NCBI GenBank assembly: GCA_002083475.1 | Contig: LWDI01000052.1 | Span: forward strand, 5,328-38,405 | Direction: 5' to 3' | Source of the DNA: Proteobacteria bacterium SG_bin5 | GTDB lineage: Bacteria > Pseudomonadota > Alphaproteobacteria > Sphingomonadales > Sphingomonadaceae | Length of the DNA: 33,078 nucleotides | Notes under the pieces: model-generated | The model's input: only the letters and a program-made list of their open reading frames with translations | Databases searched by the model: none | Told to the model about the DNA's origin: nothing | Part shown: positions 1 to 7,903 of the stretch, in pieces | Layout of the letters: every line of letters begins with the position of its first letter | Position numbering within the stretch: the stretch's first letter is position 1 | Program-made: the position numbers and the translations under genes

Positions 1-40
1 ACGGTCAAGGATCGTCCGGGGGACGATCCGACCCTGAACT

Positions 41-146
41 GGGGACCATTCGCGTAGCGAATGGTGGAGGGGTGTCGCCCTCGAACTGCTGGGGATACCC
101 CTCCACCGCGCTTCGCGCGGTCCCCCTCCCCTTTCAGGGGAGGAGC
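41..146 (-). repeat. Dispersed repeat family A, copy 1
   Basis: This element lies in the 362-base gene-free stretch at the left edge. Read on the minus strand it has the same layout as copies at 7904-8027 and 25113-25242: a palindromic GCTCCTCCCCT end, an inner GC-rich hairpin, a shared core containing CCCCAGCAGTTCGAGGGCGA, and a second hairpin built on ATTCGCTACGCGAAT. Just left of it, 9-29 forms another hairpin, GGATCGTCC/GGACGATCC. Small ORFs reading through it are artefacts of the repeat. It is probably a non-autonomous palindromic (REP/MITE-like) element; no transposase is nearby. Confidence 0.8.
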
Positions 147-278
147 GAACCGGTTTGGTCGCAAAGCTCCAGAGCGCCGGGGACGCGATCGTCGCCCGAG
201 TCCCTTGGCGCAAAGTAACGTGCTTTACCTGATATTGCGAAACTTTAATAAATATGGTGCTCTATCGTCTCGTGGGCG

Positions 279-333
279 TGCTTGAATACATTGGGATGAT
301 AGCTTCCGCTGTCATCCCTTGATAATTCAAGCA
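279..333 (+). promoter_or_regulatory. Long two-tier hairpin in the leader of the AraC-type gene
   Basis: The outer stem pairs TGCTTGAAT (279-287) with ATTCAAGCA (325-333) perfectly. After an asymmetric internal loop, the inner stem pairs GGGATGATAGC (293-303) with GCTGTCATCCC (308-318), with one T/G wobble and a 4-base loop. It ends 29 bases before the ATG at 363 and no T-run follows, so it does not look like a plain terminator. It could be a DNA operator or a structured 5' UTR. The pairing is seen directly; the function is inferred. Confidence 0.5.
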
Positions 334-362
334 AATCTCGGGAAGCGCGTGGAGTTGGCGTA

Positions 363-1355
363 ATGGACGGGCAGTTGGTCGACCGGTTGCTGCGGACGCT
401 CGACGTGTCGATCGACGCGTTCGCGGTGTGCCAAGTGCAGCGCGGCCAACAATTCATCGTGATGCCGGTGCCCGATATCGAGGTTCATTACGTGCTCACC
501 GGCACGCTTTACCTCGAAACCCCGGGCGCGGGGACGCTGGTGTGCCCGGCGGGCAGCGTCGTGCTCGTGCCGCCCTATACGCGCCAGGCGATCAGCGCCG
601 ATGCGGCGCCGGGCAAGCCGTTGCTCGCGAGCGATTGCTGCGACCAGGCGTCGAACGGCATGTTGCGCTTCGATGGCGCGCGCGGCGGCAAGGCCGATCT
701 GCGCTTCGTCTGCGGCGCGATCACCGCGAACATCTCGGGCTCGTTCGGGCTGCTCGACACGGTGCGCCGGCCGATCTCGGAGAATCTGGGGGGCGAGCCG
801 ATCGTCCAGCTCGCTTATCAGATGATGATGGCCGAAATGGCCGACCCCGGGCTCGCCTCGCGCGCGCTGACGAGCGCGCTGATGAAATTATGCGTGCTGA
901 TGCTGCTGCGCCGCCATTTCGGGCGCGGCGAGCGCGAGACGCGGCTGCTCTCGACGCTGCGCGATCCGCGGCTCGGCAAGGCGGTGGCGGCGGTGCTCGA
1001 TCGCCCCTCGGCGCGCTATACGGTCGCGACGCTGGCGACGGCGGCGGGGATGAGCCGCTCGTCCTTCGCGCGCGAGTTCAACGCCGCCTTCGGGATGAGC
1101 CCGATGGCGTTCGTCGCGCGCACCCGGCTCCACCAATCGGCGGACATGCTGCGCACCACCAACATGCCGGTGAAAGTGATCGCCGCCTCGATCGGCTTCG
1201 CCAGCCGCAGCCATTTCAGCCGCGCGTTCCGCGACGCTTATGGCGTCGATCCCAGCGCCTATCGGCGCGGCGCGGGCGCGCCGGCGACCGCGCCCTTGCC
1301 CGGGCTCGCGCTGGCCGCCGCCGAGGAACGCCCGCGGATGGCCGCCGTCGGCTGA
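363..1355 (+). CDS. AraC-family transcriptional regulator with N-terminal cupin-like domain
   Basis: This 330-residue protein has an N-terminal sensor half (about 1-200) of the AraC cupin type. The sensor is rich in beta-strand-like segments, with HYVLTGTLYLETPG near residue 44 and a PAGSVVLVPP turn. A C-terminal double helix-turn-helix spans about 205-312. The first HTH contains TVATLATAAGMSRSSFAREF and the second PVKVIAASIGFASRSHFSRAF, with the usual AraC tail YGVDPSAYRR. The start ATG has a GGAG about 9 bases upstream. The ligand and targets cannot be read from sequence. The next gene, a CRP-like/FAD oxidoreductase 74 bases downstream on the same strand, is the obvious candidate target, and autoregulation through the 279-333 inverted repeat is possible. 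Confidence 0.9.
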   Translation: MDGQLVDRLLRTLDVSIDAFAVCQVQRGQQFIVMPVPDIEVHYVLTGTLYLETPGAGTLVCPAGSVVLVPPYTRQAISADAAPGKPLLASDCCDQASNGMLRFDGARGGKADLRFVCGAITANISGSFGLLDTVRRPISENLGGEPIVQLAYQMMMAEMADPGLASRALTSALMKLCVLMLLRRHFGRGERETRLLSTLRDPRLGKAVAAVLDRPSARYTVATLATAAGMSRSSFAREFNAAFGMSPMAFVARTRLHQSADMLRTTNMPVKVIAASIGFASRSHFSRAFRDAYGVDPSAYRRGAGAPATAPLPGLALAAAEERPRMAAVG

Positions 1356-1429
1356 GCCCGGGGCTTTCGCGTGGCGCTCCCGCGCGCGCGCTGCTATGGC
1401 CGCGCCGCCGCCGCTCGCGGGGAGGGACC

Positions 1430-3034
1430 ATGGAAACGATCGCCGGCGATTTGCGCCGCATGCAGCGCACCCCGCTCCACCCCGAGCATGTCGAGGCGAT
1501 GCGCGCCGAAGGGGCGGTGGTCGATTACCCCGCCGGTACCGTGCTCGCCGAGCCCGGCAAGCCGATCGACCGCTTCACTTATGTGGAGGAGGGCGAGATC
1601 GAGGTCTTCAACCCCTTCACCGGCAAGCGCCATTTGCCGACCTCGCTCGGCCCCACGCAATTCATGGGCGAGATCGCGTTTCTGAACGGCGGCAGCTGGT
1701 CGATGGCGCTGCGCACCGCCTGCCCGACGCGGGTGATCGAGGTGCCGCGCGACAAGATGCTCGCGCTGATGGCGCGCACGCCCGAGATGAGCGACATCAT
1801 CCTGACGGTGCTCGCCGCGCGCCGCCGCCGCCAGCTCGACGAGCGCGACAGCGCGCTGACGCTGATCGGCGAGGACGAGGACCGCGCGGTGCGCCGGATC
1901 GCCGAATTCGCCAGCCGCAACCGCATTCCCTATACCAGCCACGCGCTCGGCAGCGCGGACGCGCGCGCGGCGGCGGCCGATTGCGACACGCCGAGCGACA
2001 CGCCCGCGGTGATCTTCGGGCGCGGCCAATATGTCGCGGACCCGACGCCGCGCGCGGTCGCCCGGCTGCTCGGGCTCGATATGGAATTGCACGAGGACAT
2101 AAGGTTCGACGTGCTGATCGTCGGCGGCGGCCCCTCGGGGGTCGCGGCGGCGGTTTATGCGGGCGCCGAGGGGCTGCGCGCGCTGGTGATCGAGGATTTG
2201 GCGGTGGGCGGCCAGGCGGGCACCTCGAGCCGGATCGAGAATTACATGGGCTTCCCCACCGGCATTTCGGGCGCCGACCTCGTGTGGCGCGGCGAGGTGC
2301 AGGCGATGAAATTCGGCACCCGCTTCGTGATGCCCTACCGCGTCGGCGCGCTCGAGCGGCTCGACGACGGCAGCTTCTGCGCGACGCTCGACGATGGCCG
2401 CCGCGTCGGCGCGCGCGCGGTGGTGGTGGCGACCGGCGTGCAATATCGCCGCCTGCCGCTCGACCGGCTGATCGAGTTCGAGGGGCGCGGCGTCTATTAT
2501 GCCGCGACCGAGATCGAGACGCGCTATTGCCAGGGCACCGAGGCGGTGATCATCGGCGGCGGCAATTCGGCGGGACAGGCGGCGATGTATCTCAGCCGCA
2601 GCGCGCGCTGCGTGCGGCTGGTGGTGCGCGGGGCCTCGCTCGCCGCGTCGATGTCGAGCTATCTCAGCGAAAGGCTGGAGGCGGCGCCCAACATCACCAT
2701 CGATTATCACAGCGAAGTCACCGCGCTCGCCGGCGACGAGGCGCTGCGCCAGGTGACGATCACCAACCGCCAGACCGGCGAAGCGCGCGATGTGCCGACC
2801 TGCGGGCTGTTCGTGATGGTGGGGGCGGCGCCCAACACCGGCTGGCTTTCGGGGCTGGTCGAACTCGATTGCAAGGGCTTCATCGTCACCGGGCACGGCT
2901 CGGCCTATGCGACCTCGTGCCCGGGCATTTACGCGGTGGGCGACGTGCGCGCCGGATCGGTGAAGCGCGTCGCGGCGGCGGTGGGCGAGGGATCGGTGGT
3001 GATCTCCAAAGTTTGGGATTATTTGAACGGCTAG
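1430..3034 (+). CDS. Fusion of cyclic-nucleotide-binding-like domain, Grx-like segment and thioredoxin-reductase-like FAD oxidoreductase
   Basis: The protein has 534 residues from the ATG at 1430, which follows GGGAGGG; the open frame extending further upstream is out-of-frame AraC sequence. Residues about 15-135 form a CRP-type cupin. Residues about 150-215 resemble a degraded glutaredoxin-like module. Residues 225-534 form an FAD/NAD(P)-binding reductase with GGGPSG (232-237), GGQAGTSSRIENYMGFP (260-276), GGGNSA (376-381) and the AVGDVR FAD motif (502-507). Two catalytic signatures are missing. The redox CxxC of thioredoxin reductase (normally CATC) reads AATE at 358-361. In the phosphate-binding cassette, GEIAFLNGGSWSMA has Trp90 where CRP proteins have the phosphate-binding Arg. 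It is therefore unlikely to be a true TrxR; the electron acceptor is unknown. The fold assignment is secure, the function is not. Confidence 0.85.
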   Translation: METIAGDLRRMQRTPLHPEHVEAMRAEGAVVDYPAGTVLAEPGKPIDRFTYVEEGEIEVFNPFTGKRHLPTSLGPTQFMGEIAFLNGGSWSMALRTACPTRVIEVPRDKMLALMARTPEMSDIILTVLAARRRRQLDERDSALTLIGEDEDRAVRRIAEFASRNRIPYTSHALGSADARAAAADCDTPSDTPAVIFGRGQYVADPTPRAVARLLGLDMELHEDIRFDVLIVGGGPSGVAAAVYAGAEGLRALVIEDLAVGGQAGTSSRIENYMGFPTGISGADLVWRGEVQAMKFGTRFVMPYRVGALERLDDGSFCATLDDGRRVGARAVVVATGVQYRRLPLDRLIEFEGRGVYYAATEIETRYCQGTEAVIIGGGNSAGQAAMYLSRSARCVRLVVRGASLAASMSSYLSERLEAAPNITIDYHSEVTALAGDEALRQVTITNRQTGEARDVPTCGLFVMVGAAPNTGWLSGLVELDCKGFIVTGHGSAYATSCPGIYAVGDVRAGSVKRVAAAVGEGSVVISKVWDYLNG

Positions 3035-3065
3035 CGCTCTTGCGTCGGTCGATCGTCCGCCCCCC

Positions 3066-3090
3066 GGAACCCCAAGCCCGCCGCGCGGTT
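3066..3090 (+). promoter_or_regulatory. EcfG-type (general stress sigma) promoter-like sequence upstream of ku
   Basis: GGAAC at 3066-3070 and GGTT at 3087-3090 are separated by 16 bases. The alphaproteobacterial EcfG/RpoE2 consensus is GGAAC-N16/17-CGTT, so the only deviation is C to G in the -10 box. It lies 26 bases before the ku ATG in the 82-base gap that separates ku from the preceding gene. Ku/LigD genes are known targets of the general stress response in rhizobia, which fits. This is a single match read by eye and is not proof. Confidence 0.4.
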
Positions 3091-3116
3091 GAATCGGCTC
3101 CGTATCGGAGCGACAC

Positions 3117-3992
3117 ATGGCCGCGCGCGCATATTGGCAGGGGCAGATCCGCCTCGCTTTGGTCTCGATCCCGGTCGAGATTTACTCGGCGACCAAATCG
3201 GGCGCCGCCGTCTCGTTCCGGCAAATCCATGAGCCGAGCGGCAAGCCGGTGCATTATGAAAAAATCGTCACCGGCATCGGCCCGATCGACCCCGACGAGA
3301 TCATGAAAGGCTATGAGATCGAGCGCGGCCAATATGTGCTGCTCGATCAGGACGAAATCGACGCGGTGAAACTCGAATCGAAGAAAACGCTCGAATTGAC
3401 CCAGTTCGTCGATGCCGACGAGATCGACGTGCTTTATTATGAGAAGCCCTATTTCGTCGTCCCCGCCGATGATCTGGCGGAGGAAGCCTTCATCGTGCTG
3501 CGCGAGGCGCTGCGCCGCAGCCGCAAGGTGGGGCTCGGCCAATTGGCGCTCCGGGGCCGCGAATATATCGTCAGCCTGAAACCCTGCGGGCGCGGCATGG
3601 TGCTGGAAACGCTGCGCTATGCCGATGAGGTGCACAAGGCGCAGGGCTATTTCCGCGACATCCCCGATGCCGAGCCCGACGCCGAACTGCTCGACCTCGC
3701 AACCGCGCTGATCGAGCGCAAGACCGCCAAATTCAGCCCGCAGGCATTCCACGATCGCTATGTCGACGCGCTCAAGGGCCTGATCGAGCGCAAGCGCAAG
3801 GCCAAGGGCAAAGTGATCGAAGAGGCCGAGGAAGCCGCCCCCAAGCGCGGCTCGAACGTCGTCGATCTGATGGCGGCGCTCAAGAAATCGGTCGAGGGCA
3901 CCCGCGCCGCCGCCGAGCCCAAGGCCAAGCCCCCCGCGCGCCGCGCCCCGCGCAAGAGCCCGGCCAAGCCGGCGGCGAAGAAGCGGGCCTAG
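3117..3992 (+). CDS. ku: Ku, non-homologous end-joining DNA-end-binding protein
   Basis: The bacterial Ku homodimer rings double-strand break ends and recruits LigD. The 291-residue length is typical. The N-terminus ARAYWQGQIRLALVSIPVEIYSAT is the family signature, followed by the beta-barrel/bridge core up to about residue 255, including ELTQFVDADEIDVLYYEKPYF. Residues about 256-291 form a Lys/Ala/Pro-rich tail (PKAKPPARRAPRKSPAKPAAKKRA in part), the extended C-terminus that in characterised Ku proteins aids DNA binding. The start has GGAG 6 bases upstream. The gene sits 11 bases before ligD, so the two form one NHEJ operon, possibly read from the EcfG-like sequence at 3066-3090. Confidence 0.97.
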   Translation: MAARAYWQGQIRLALVSIPVEIYSATKSGAAVSFRQIHEPSGKPVHYEKIVTGIGPIDPDEIMKGYEIERGQYVLLDQDEIDAVKLESKKTLELTQFVDADEIDVLYYEKPYFVVPADDLAEEAFIVLREALRRSRKVGLGQLALRGREYIVSLKPCGRGMVLETLRYADEVHKAQGYFRDIPDAEPDAELLDLATALIERKTAKFSPQAFHDRYVDALKGLIERKRKAKGKVIEEAEEAAPKRGSNVVDLMAALKKSVEGTRAAAEPKAKPPARRAPRKSPAKPAAKKRA

Positions 3993-4003
3993 CGACGCGC
4001 CCG

Positions 4004-6526
4004 ATGGCCGACCCGCTCGCCGCCTATAACGCCAAGCGCGACTTCACCAAGACCGCCGAGCCCGCCGGCGCGCGCGCGGCGGGCAAGGGCAATCGCTTCA
4101 TCGTGCAAAAGCACGACGCCACCCGGCTGCACTGGGATTTTCGGCTCGAAATCGACGGCGTGCTGAAAAGCTGGGCGGTGACGCGCGGCCCCAGCCTCGA
4201 TCCCGATCAAAAGCGCCTGGCGGTGCGCACCGAGGATCACCCGCTTTCCTATGCCGAGTTCGAGGGCACGATCCCGGCGGGCGAATATGGCGGCGGCACG
4301 GTGATGCTGTGGGACGAAGGCAGTTGGGCGCCGATCGCGGGCAAAAGCGCGGCCGATCTGGAGAAAGGCCATCTCCATTTCGTGCTCGATGGGCAGCGGA
4401 TGAAAGGCGAATGGCTGCTGATCCGGCTGAAGCCGCGCGGTCGCGAAAAGCGCGAGAATTGGCTGCTGCGCAAGATCGACGATGCGCAGGCGGGGGCGGC
4501 GGACACGCTCACCGAAACCGCGCTCACCAGCGTGAAGACCGGGCGGACGATGCGCGAGATCGCCGATGGGGTGAAGCCGAAGCGCAAGGCCCGCGACAAA
4601 ACCATGCGTCGCCCCGACCCCCTGGCAGCCGCCCCGCCTTCTGGCGCCGCTGGAGAAGAATCGGGACCCGGGCTCGGGGGCCGGGGTGACGCCTCTCTTG
4701 GGGTCGGCTCGAAGCGCGCGAAAGCCAAGCCCACCCTGCCGCCGTTCCAGGAACCCCAGCTCTGCACCTTGGTCGATACCGTCCCCAGCGGTGGCGGCTG
4801 GGTGCATGAGATGAAATATGACGGTTATCGCGCGCTGATCGCGCTCGCCGGGGGCAAGGCCAAGGTCTTCACCCGGCACGGCCATGATTGGAGCGCGCCA
4901 TTCGCGTCGATCGCCGACGCCGCCGCCAAGCTTCCCGCGCGGCGCGCGCTGATCGACGGCGAGATCGTCGCCTTCAAGGAGGGCCGCCCCGATTTCGCGA
5001 CGCTGCGCCAGGGCATCGACGACCGGGTGCCGCTCGATTTCTTCGCCTTCGATCTGCTCGAACTCGATGGCGAGGATTTGCGCGACGCGCCGCTCGTCGA
5101 GCGCAAGGCGCGGCTGCGCGCGCTGATCCCGGCCGACGACGCGCGACTCCATTTCGCCGATCACATCGCGGGGAGCGGCGAAGCGCTGTTCGAGACGATG
5201 TGCCGCGAAGGGATGGAGGGCATCGTCTCCAAACGCGCCGACGCCCCCTATCGCGGCGGGCGCGGCAAGGCGTGGCTGAAAGTGAAATGCACGCGCCGGC
5301 AGGAGTTCGTCATCATCGGCTATATGCCCGCGCCGCGCGGTTTCCGATCGCTGCTGCTGGGGCTGCATGAGGATGGCGCGCTGCGCTATGCCGGCAAGGT
5401 CGGCACCGGCTTCGACGCCGCCGCCATCGCCGATCTGCTCGGCAAGCTCGAACAGCGGGCGCGCGACGCGCCGACGGTCGCGGCGCCGCGCGCGGCGGTG
5501 CGCGGGGCGCGCTGGGTGGCGCCCGAGCTCGTCGCCGAGATCGCCTTTAGCGAATGGACGCCGGACAAGGTGCTGCGCCACGCGAGCTTCCTGGGGCTGC
5601 GCGACGACAAGCCAGCGGCCGAGGTGGTGCGCGAAGAACCCGCCGCGCCCGTGCCCGCGCCCGCCTTCGAGACCAAGGTCACCCATCCCGAGCGCGTGCT
5701 GTTCGAGCGATCGAGCGTCACCAAGGGCCAGCTCGCCGATTATTATGCCGCGCTCGCCGCGCCCTTGCTGGCGGTCGCGGCGCGGCGGCCGATCAGCTTG
5801 GTGCGCTGTCCGCAGGGGCGCGCCAAGCGCTGCTTTTTCCAAAAGCACGACGCCGGCAGCTTCGGCGACGCGGTGCGCCAGATCGACGTGCGCGAGAAGG
5901 ACGGCACGGTCGAGCCCTATCTCTATGTCGACGATCTGGAAGGACTGATCGCTTGCGTGCAGATGGGGACGATCGAATTTCACGGCTGGGGCGCGCGGGC
6001 GGGCGATATCGAGCGGCCCGATCGGCTGGTGTTCGATCTCGATCCCGACGAGGGGCTAGGCTTCGCCGAAGTGCGCGAGGCGGCGGCGTTTCTGAAGAAC
6101 CAGCTCGCCGAGATCGGGCTGGTGAGCTTCGCGATGCTTTCCGGCGGCAAGGGCGTGCACGTCGTGGTGCCGCTGACGCCACGGGCCGAATGGCCGGCGG
6201 TGAAAAGCTTCGCCCACCGCTTCGCCGAGGCGCTCGCCCAGGCCTATCCCGATCGCTTCACCGCCAACATGAGCAAAGCCAAGCGGCGCGGACGCATCTT
6301 CATCGATTGGCTGCGCAACCAGCGCGGGGCGACGGCGGTGATGCCCTATTCGGCGCGCGCCCGCCCCGGCGCCCCGGTCGCCGCGCCCGTGACCTGGACC
6401 GAGTTGCGCGCGGTGGAGACGGCGGCGATGTTCGGGGTGACCGACCGCGCGGCGCTGCTCGCCCGGGCGGCGAGCGCCGATTTGGCGGGGTGGGGGGTGG
6501 CGGCGCAGGTTCTGCCGGACGTGTGA
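4004..6526 (+). CDS. ligD: LigD, multifunctional NHEJ ATP-dependent DNA ligase (PE-LIG-POL)
   Basis: This 840-residue protein has the domain order PE, ligase, polymerase, as in Pseudomonas LigD and unlike mycobacterial POL-PE-LIG. The 3'-phosphoesterase domain (about 1-175) shows His37, His43, Asp45, Arg47 and His79, matching the known catalytic set. The adenylation motif EMKYDGYRAL places the nucleophile Lys at 271. An OB-fold follows to about 540. The primase-like polymerase (about 555-830) carries the metal-binding pair Asp678/Asp680 in VFDLDPDEG and SGGKGVHVVVPL. All three active sites look intact. The PE-LIG linker is unusual: residues 201-230 are encoded by a palindromic repeat (4606-4692) found elsewhere in intergenic DNA. 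It is the second gene of the ku-ligD operon. Confidence 0.97.
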   Translation: MADPLAAYNAKRDFTKTAEPAGARAAGKGNRFIVQKHDATRLHWDFRLEIDGVLKSWAVTRGPSLDPDQKRLAVRTEDHPLSYAEFEGTIPAGEYGGGTVMLWDEGSWAPIAGKSAADLEKGHLHFVLDGQRMKGEWLLIRLKPRGREKRENWLLRKIDDAQAGAADTLTETALTSVKTGRTMREIADGVKPKRKARDKTMRRPDPLAAAPPSGAAGEESGPGLGGRGDASLGVGSKRAKAKPTLPPFQEPQLCTLVDTVPSGGGWVHEMKYDGYRALIALAGGKAKVFTRHGHDWSAPFASIADAAAKLPARRALIDGEIVAFKEGRPDFATLRQGIDDRVPLDFFAFDLLELDGEDLRDAPLVERKARLRALIPADDARLHFADHIAGSGEALFETMCREGMEGIVSKRADAPYRGGRGKAWLKVKCTRRQEFVIIGYMPAPRGFRSLLLGLHEDGALRYAGKVGTGFDAAAIADLLGKLEQRARDAPTVAAPRAAVRGARWVAPELVAEIAFSEWTPDKVLRHASFLGLRDDKPAAEVVREEPAAPVPAPAFETKVTHPERVLFERSSVTKGQLADYYAALAAPLLAVAARRPISLVRCPQGRAKRCFFQKHDAGSFGDAVRQIDVREKDGTVEPYLYVDDLEGLIACVQMGTIEFHGWGARAGDIERPDRLVFDLDPDEGLGFAEVREAAAFLKNQLAEIGLVSFAMLSGGKGVHVVVPLTPRAEWPAVKSFAHRFAEALAQAYPDRFTANMSKAKRRGRIFIDWLRNQRGATAVMPYSARARPGAPVAAPVTWTELRAVETAAMFGVTDRAALLARAASADLAGWGVAAQVLPDV
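4606..4692. repeat. Family C palindromic repeat embedded in frame in ligD
   Basis: The element is 87 bases, exactly 29 codons. Its ends are near-perfect inverted repeats: GCGTCGCCCCGACCCCC (4606-4622) against GGGGGCCGGGGTGACGC (4676-4692), 15 of 17 pairing. The right half (CGGGACCCGGG...CCGGGGTGACG) matches the right half of the intergenic element at 22539-22620. The encoded peptide, rich in Pro, Gly and Ala, lies between LigD domains, where an insertion would be tolerated. Confidence 0.75.
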
Positions 6527-6566
6527 GGGTTGTTCGCGCGCGCGAAGGTGCGAAGGTTTTTGCTCG

Positions 6567-6733
6567 CACGAAGCCACGAAGACACGAAGAAGTCACCAAA
6601 AGAGGCGTCGCCCCAGCGAAAGCTGGGGCCTCGAGCAACCGGGGCGCCCCATATCATAAAGGCCCCAGCTTTCGCTGGGGCGACGCACTTATTGTCTTTT
6701 TTTGCCTTCTTTTCGTGGCTTCGTGGCTTCGTG
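6567..6733. repeat. Nested repeat: 15-bp outer inverted repeat around a family B palindrome
   Basis: The 347-base gap between ligD and the DnaJ gene holds no gene. A perfect outer inverted repeat, CACGAAGCCACGAAG (6567-6581) and CTTCGTGGCTTCGTG (6719-6733), encloses the family B element at 6605-6686. The outer arms are themselves short direct repeats of a CACGAAG-type unit. The arrangement suggests one element inserted into another. The whole could also act as a bidirectional transcription stop after ligD. Confidence 0.7.
6605..6686. repeat. Palindromic repeat family B, copy 1
   Basis: GCGTCGCCCCAGCGAAAGC at the left end is inverted at the right end (GCTTTCGCTGGGGCGACGC), with GGGGCC/GGCCCC continuing inward. 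A second copy with a few substitutions is at 19174-19256, about 12.5 kb away. Both copies are intergenic. Confidence 0.8.
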
Positions 6734-6873
6734 TGAGACCATCACCCCTTGCCATCCAAGAACACCGTCGAACACCGCAGCGCGCCTAGCGCCTTGACGT
6801 CCCCGCGCGCGCAAACCCGCCCCCATTTGCACGCCGGCCGCAAATCGCCCAAATAGGCGGCGAAGAGGACCCC

Positions 6874-7803
6874 ATGGCAGACCCATATCAATTGCTGGGC
6901 GTGGCGCGCGGCGCGAGCGAGGCCGACATCAAGAAAGCCTATCGCAAGCTCGCCAAGGAGCTGCACCCCGATCGCAACACCGGCAACCCCAAAGCCGCCG
7001 AACGATTCGCGCAAGTCACCTCGGCCTATGATCTGCTGTCCGACAAGGACAAGCGCGCGCGCTTCGATCGCGGCGAGATCGATGGCGACGGCAATCCGGT
7101 CAACCCCTTCCAGTTCCGCCAGGGGCCGGGCGGGCCGGGCGGCGGCTTCCAACCCGGGGGCTTCGAATTTTCCGGCGGCGACGGCGCCGATTTCGGCGAC
7201 ATCTTCGAAGGTTTGTTCGGCGGCCGGCGCGGTGGCGGTGTCGGCGGCTTCGCGAGCGGCTTCGGCCGGCGCCAGGCACCCAAGGGCGCCAACGTCAATT
7301 ACAAGCTCGGCGTGCCCTTCGTCGACGCGGCGACGCTCAAGCCCCAGCGCATCGCGCTGCGCGACGGCAGCACGATCGACCTCAAACTGCCCGCGGGGTT
7401 CGAGAACGGCCAGCAGCTGCGCCTCGCCGGCAAGGGCGATCCCGGCCCCGGCGGCGCGGGCGACGCGTTGGTGACGCTCGACATCCTGCCGCACCGCTTC
7501 TTCACCCGCGACGGCGACGACGTGCGGCTCGATCTGCCGGTAAGCCTCGCCGAGGCGGTGCTCGGCGGGCCGGTGAAAGTGCCCACGGTCGAAGGGCCGG
7601 TGATGCTCAACATCCCCAAGGGATCGAGTTCGGGCAAGGTGCTGCGGCTGAAGGGCAAGGGCTTTCACGGCAAGACCAAGCGCGGCGACCAGCTCGTGAC
7701 CTTGCTCGTCGATCTGCCGGTGATCGACGACGCGCTGGTCGAATTCGTCCAACGCTGGGGCGCGCGCGATCAGGGCAATCCGCGCGGCAAATTCGATGGG
7801 TGA
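6874..7803 (+). CDS. DnaJ-family co-chaperone without zinc finger (CbpA-like)
   Basis: An N-terminal J domain covers residues 1-68 with the HPD motif at 31-33, needed to stimulate DnaK ATPase. A Gly/Phe-rich segment follows (about 75-135, many GG and GF), then the C-terminal substrate-binding beta domains (about 145-300, including PAGFENGQQLRLAGKGDPG and IPKGSSSGKVLRLKGKGF). There is no CxxCxGxG zinc-binding cluster, so at 309 residues it belongs to the type II/CbpA-like group rather than being the main DnaJ. GAAGAGGA precedes the ATG with good spacing. It stands alone between repeat islands; no dnaK or grpE is in the window. Confidence 0.92.
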   Translation: MADPYQLLGVARGASEADIKKAYRKLAKELHPDRNTGNPKAAERFAQVTSAYDLLSDKDKRARFDRGEIDGDGNPVNPFQFRQGPGGPGGGFQPGGFEFSGGDGADFGDIFEGLFGGRRGGGVGGFASGFGRRQAPKGANVNYKLGVPFVDAATLKPQRIALRDGSTIDLKLPAGFENGQQLRLAGKGDPGPGGAGDALVTLDILPHRFFTRDGDDVRLDLPVSLAEAVLGGPVKVPTVEGPVMLNIPKGSSSGKVLRLKGKGFHGKTKRGDQLVTLLVDLPVIDDALVEFVQRWGARDQGNPRGKFDG

Positions 7804-7903
7804 GGGGGATAGGCTTCGTCACCTAAGCGTTGGAAGAAATAGTGATCGCGGCGGGCACAATTGACAATGGTGGGAATTGAGCGGGTTTCGATAGGGTCCG
7901 AAT

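Noticed and set aside
61..285. 74-residue ORF at the left edge
   Set aside because: It reads through dispersed repeat family A; the same peptide theme recurs wherever the repeat occurs.
428..1429. N-terminal extension of the CRP/FAD fusion
   Set aside because: The added sequence is an alternate frame of the AraC gene; the ATG at 1430 has a good ribosome site and the normal domain start.
7861..7895. TTGACA that might be a -35 box before the YihY-like gene
   Set aside because: No acceptable -10 at 16-18 bases, and a full repeat lies between it and the gene.
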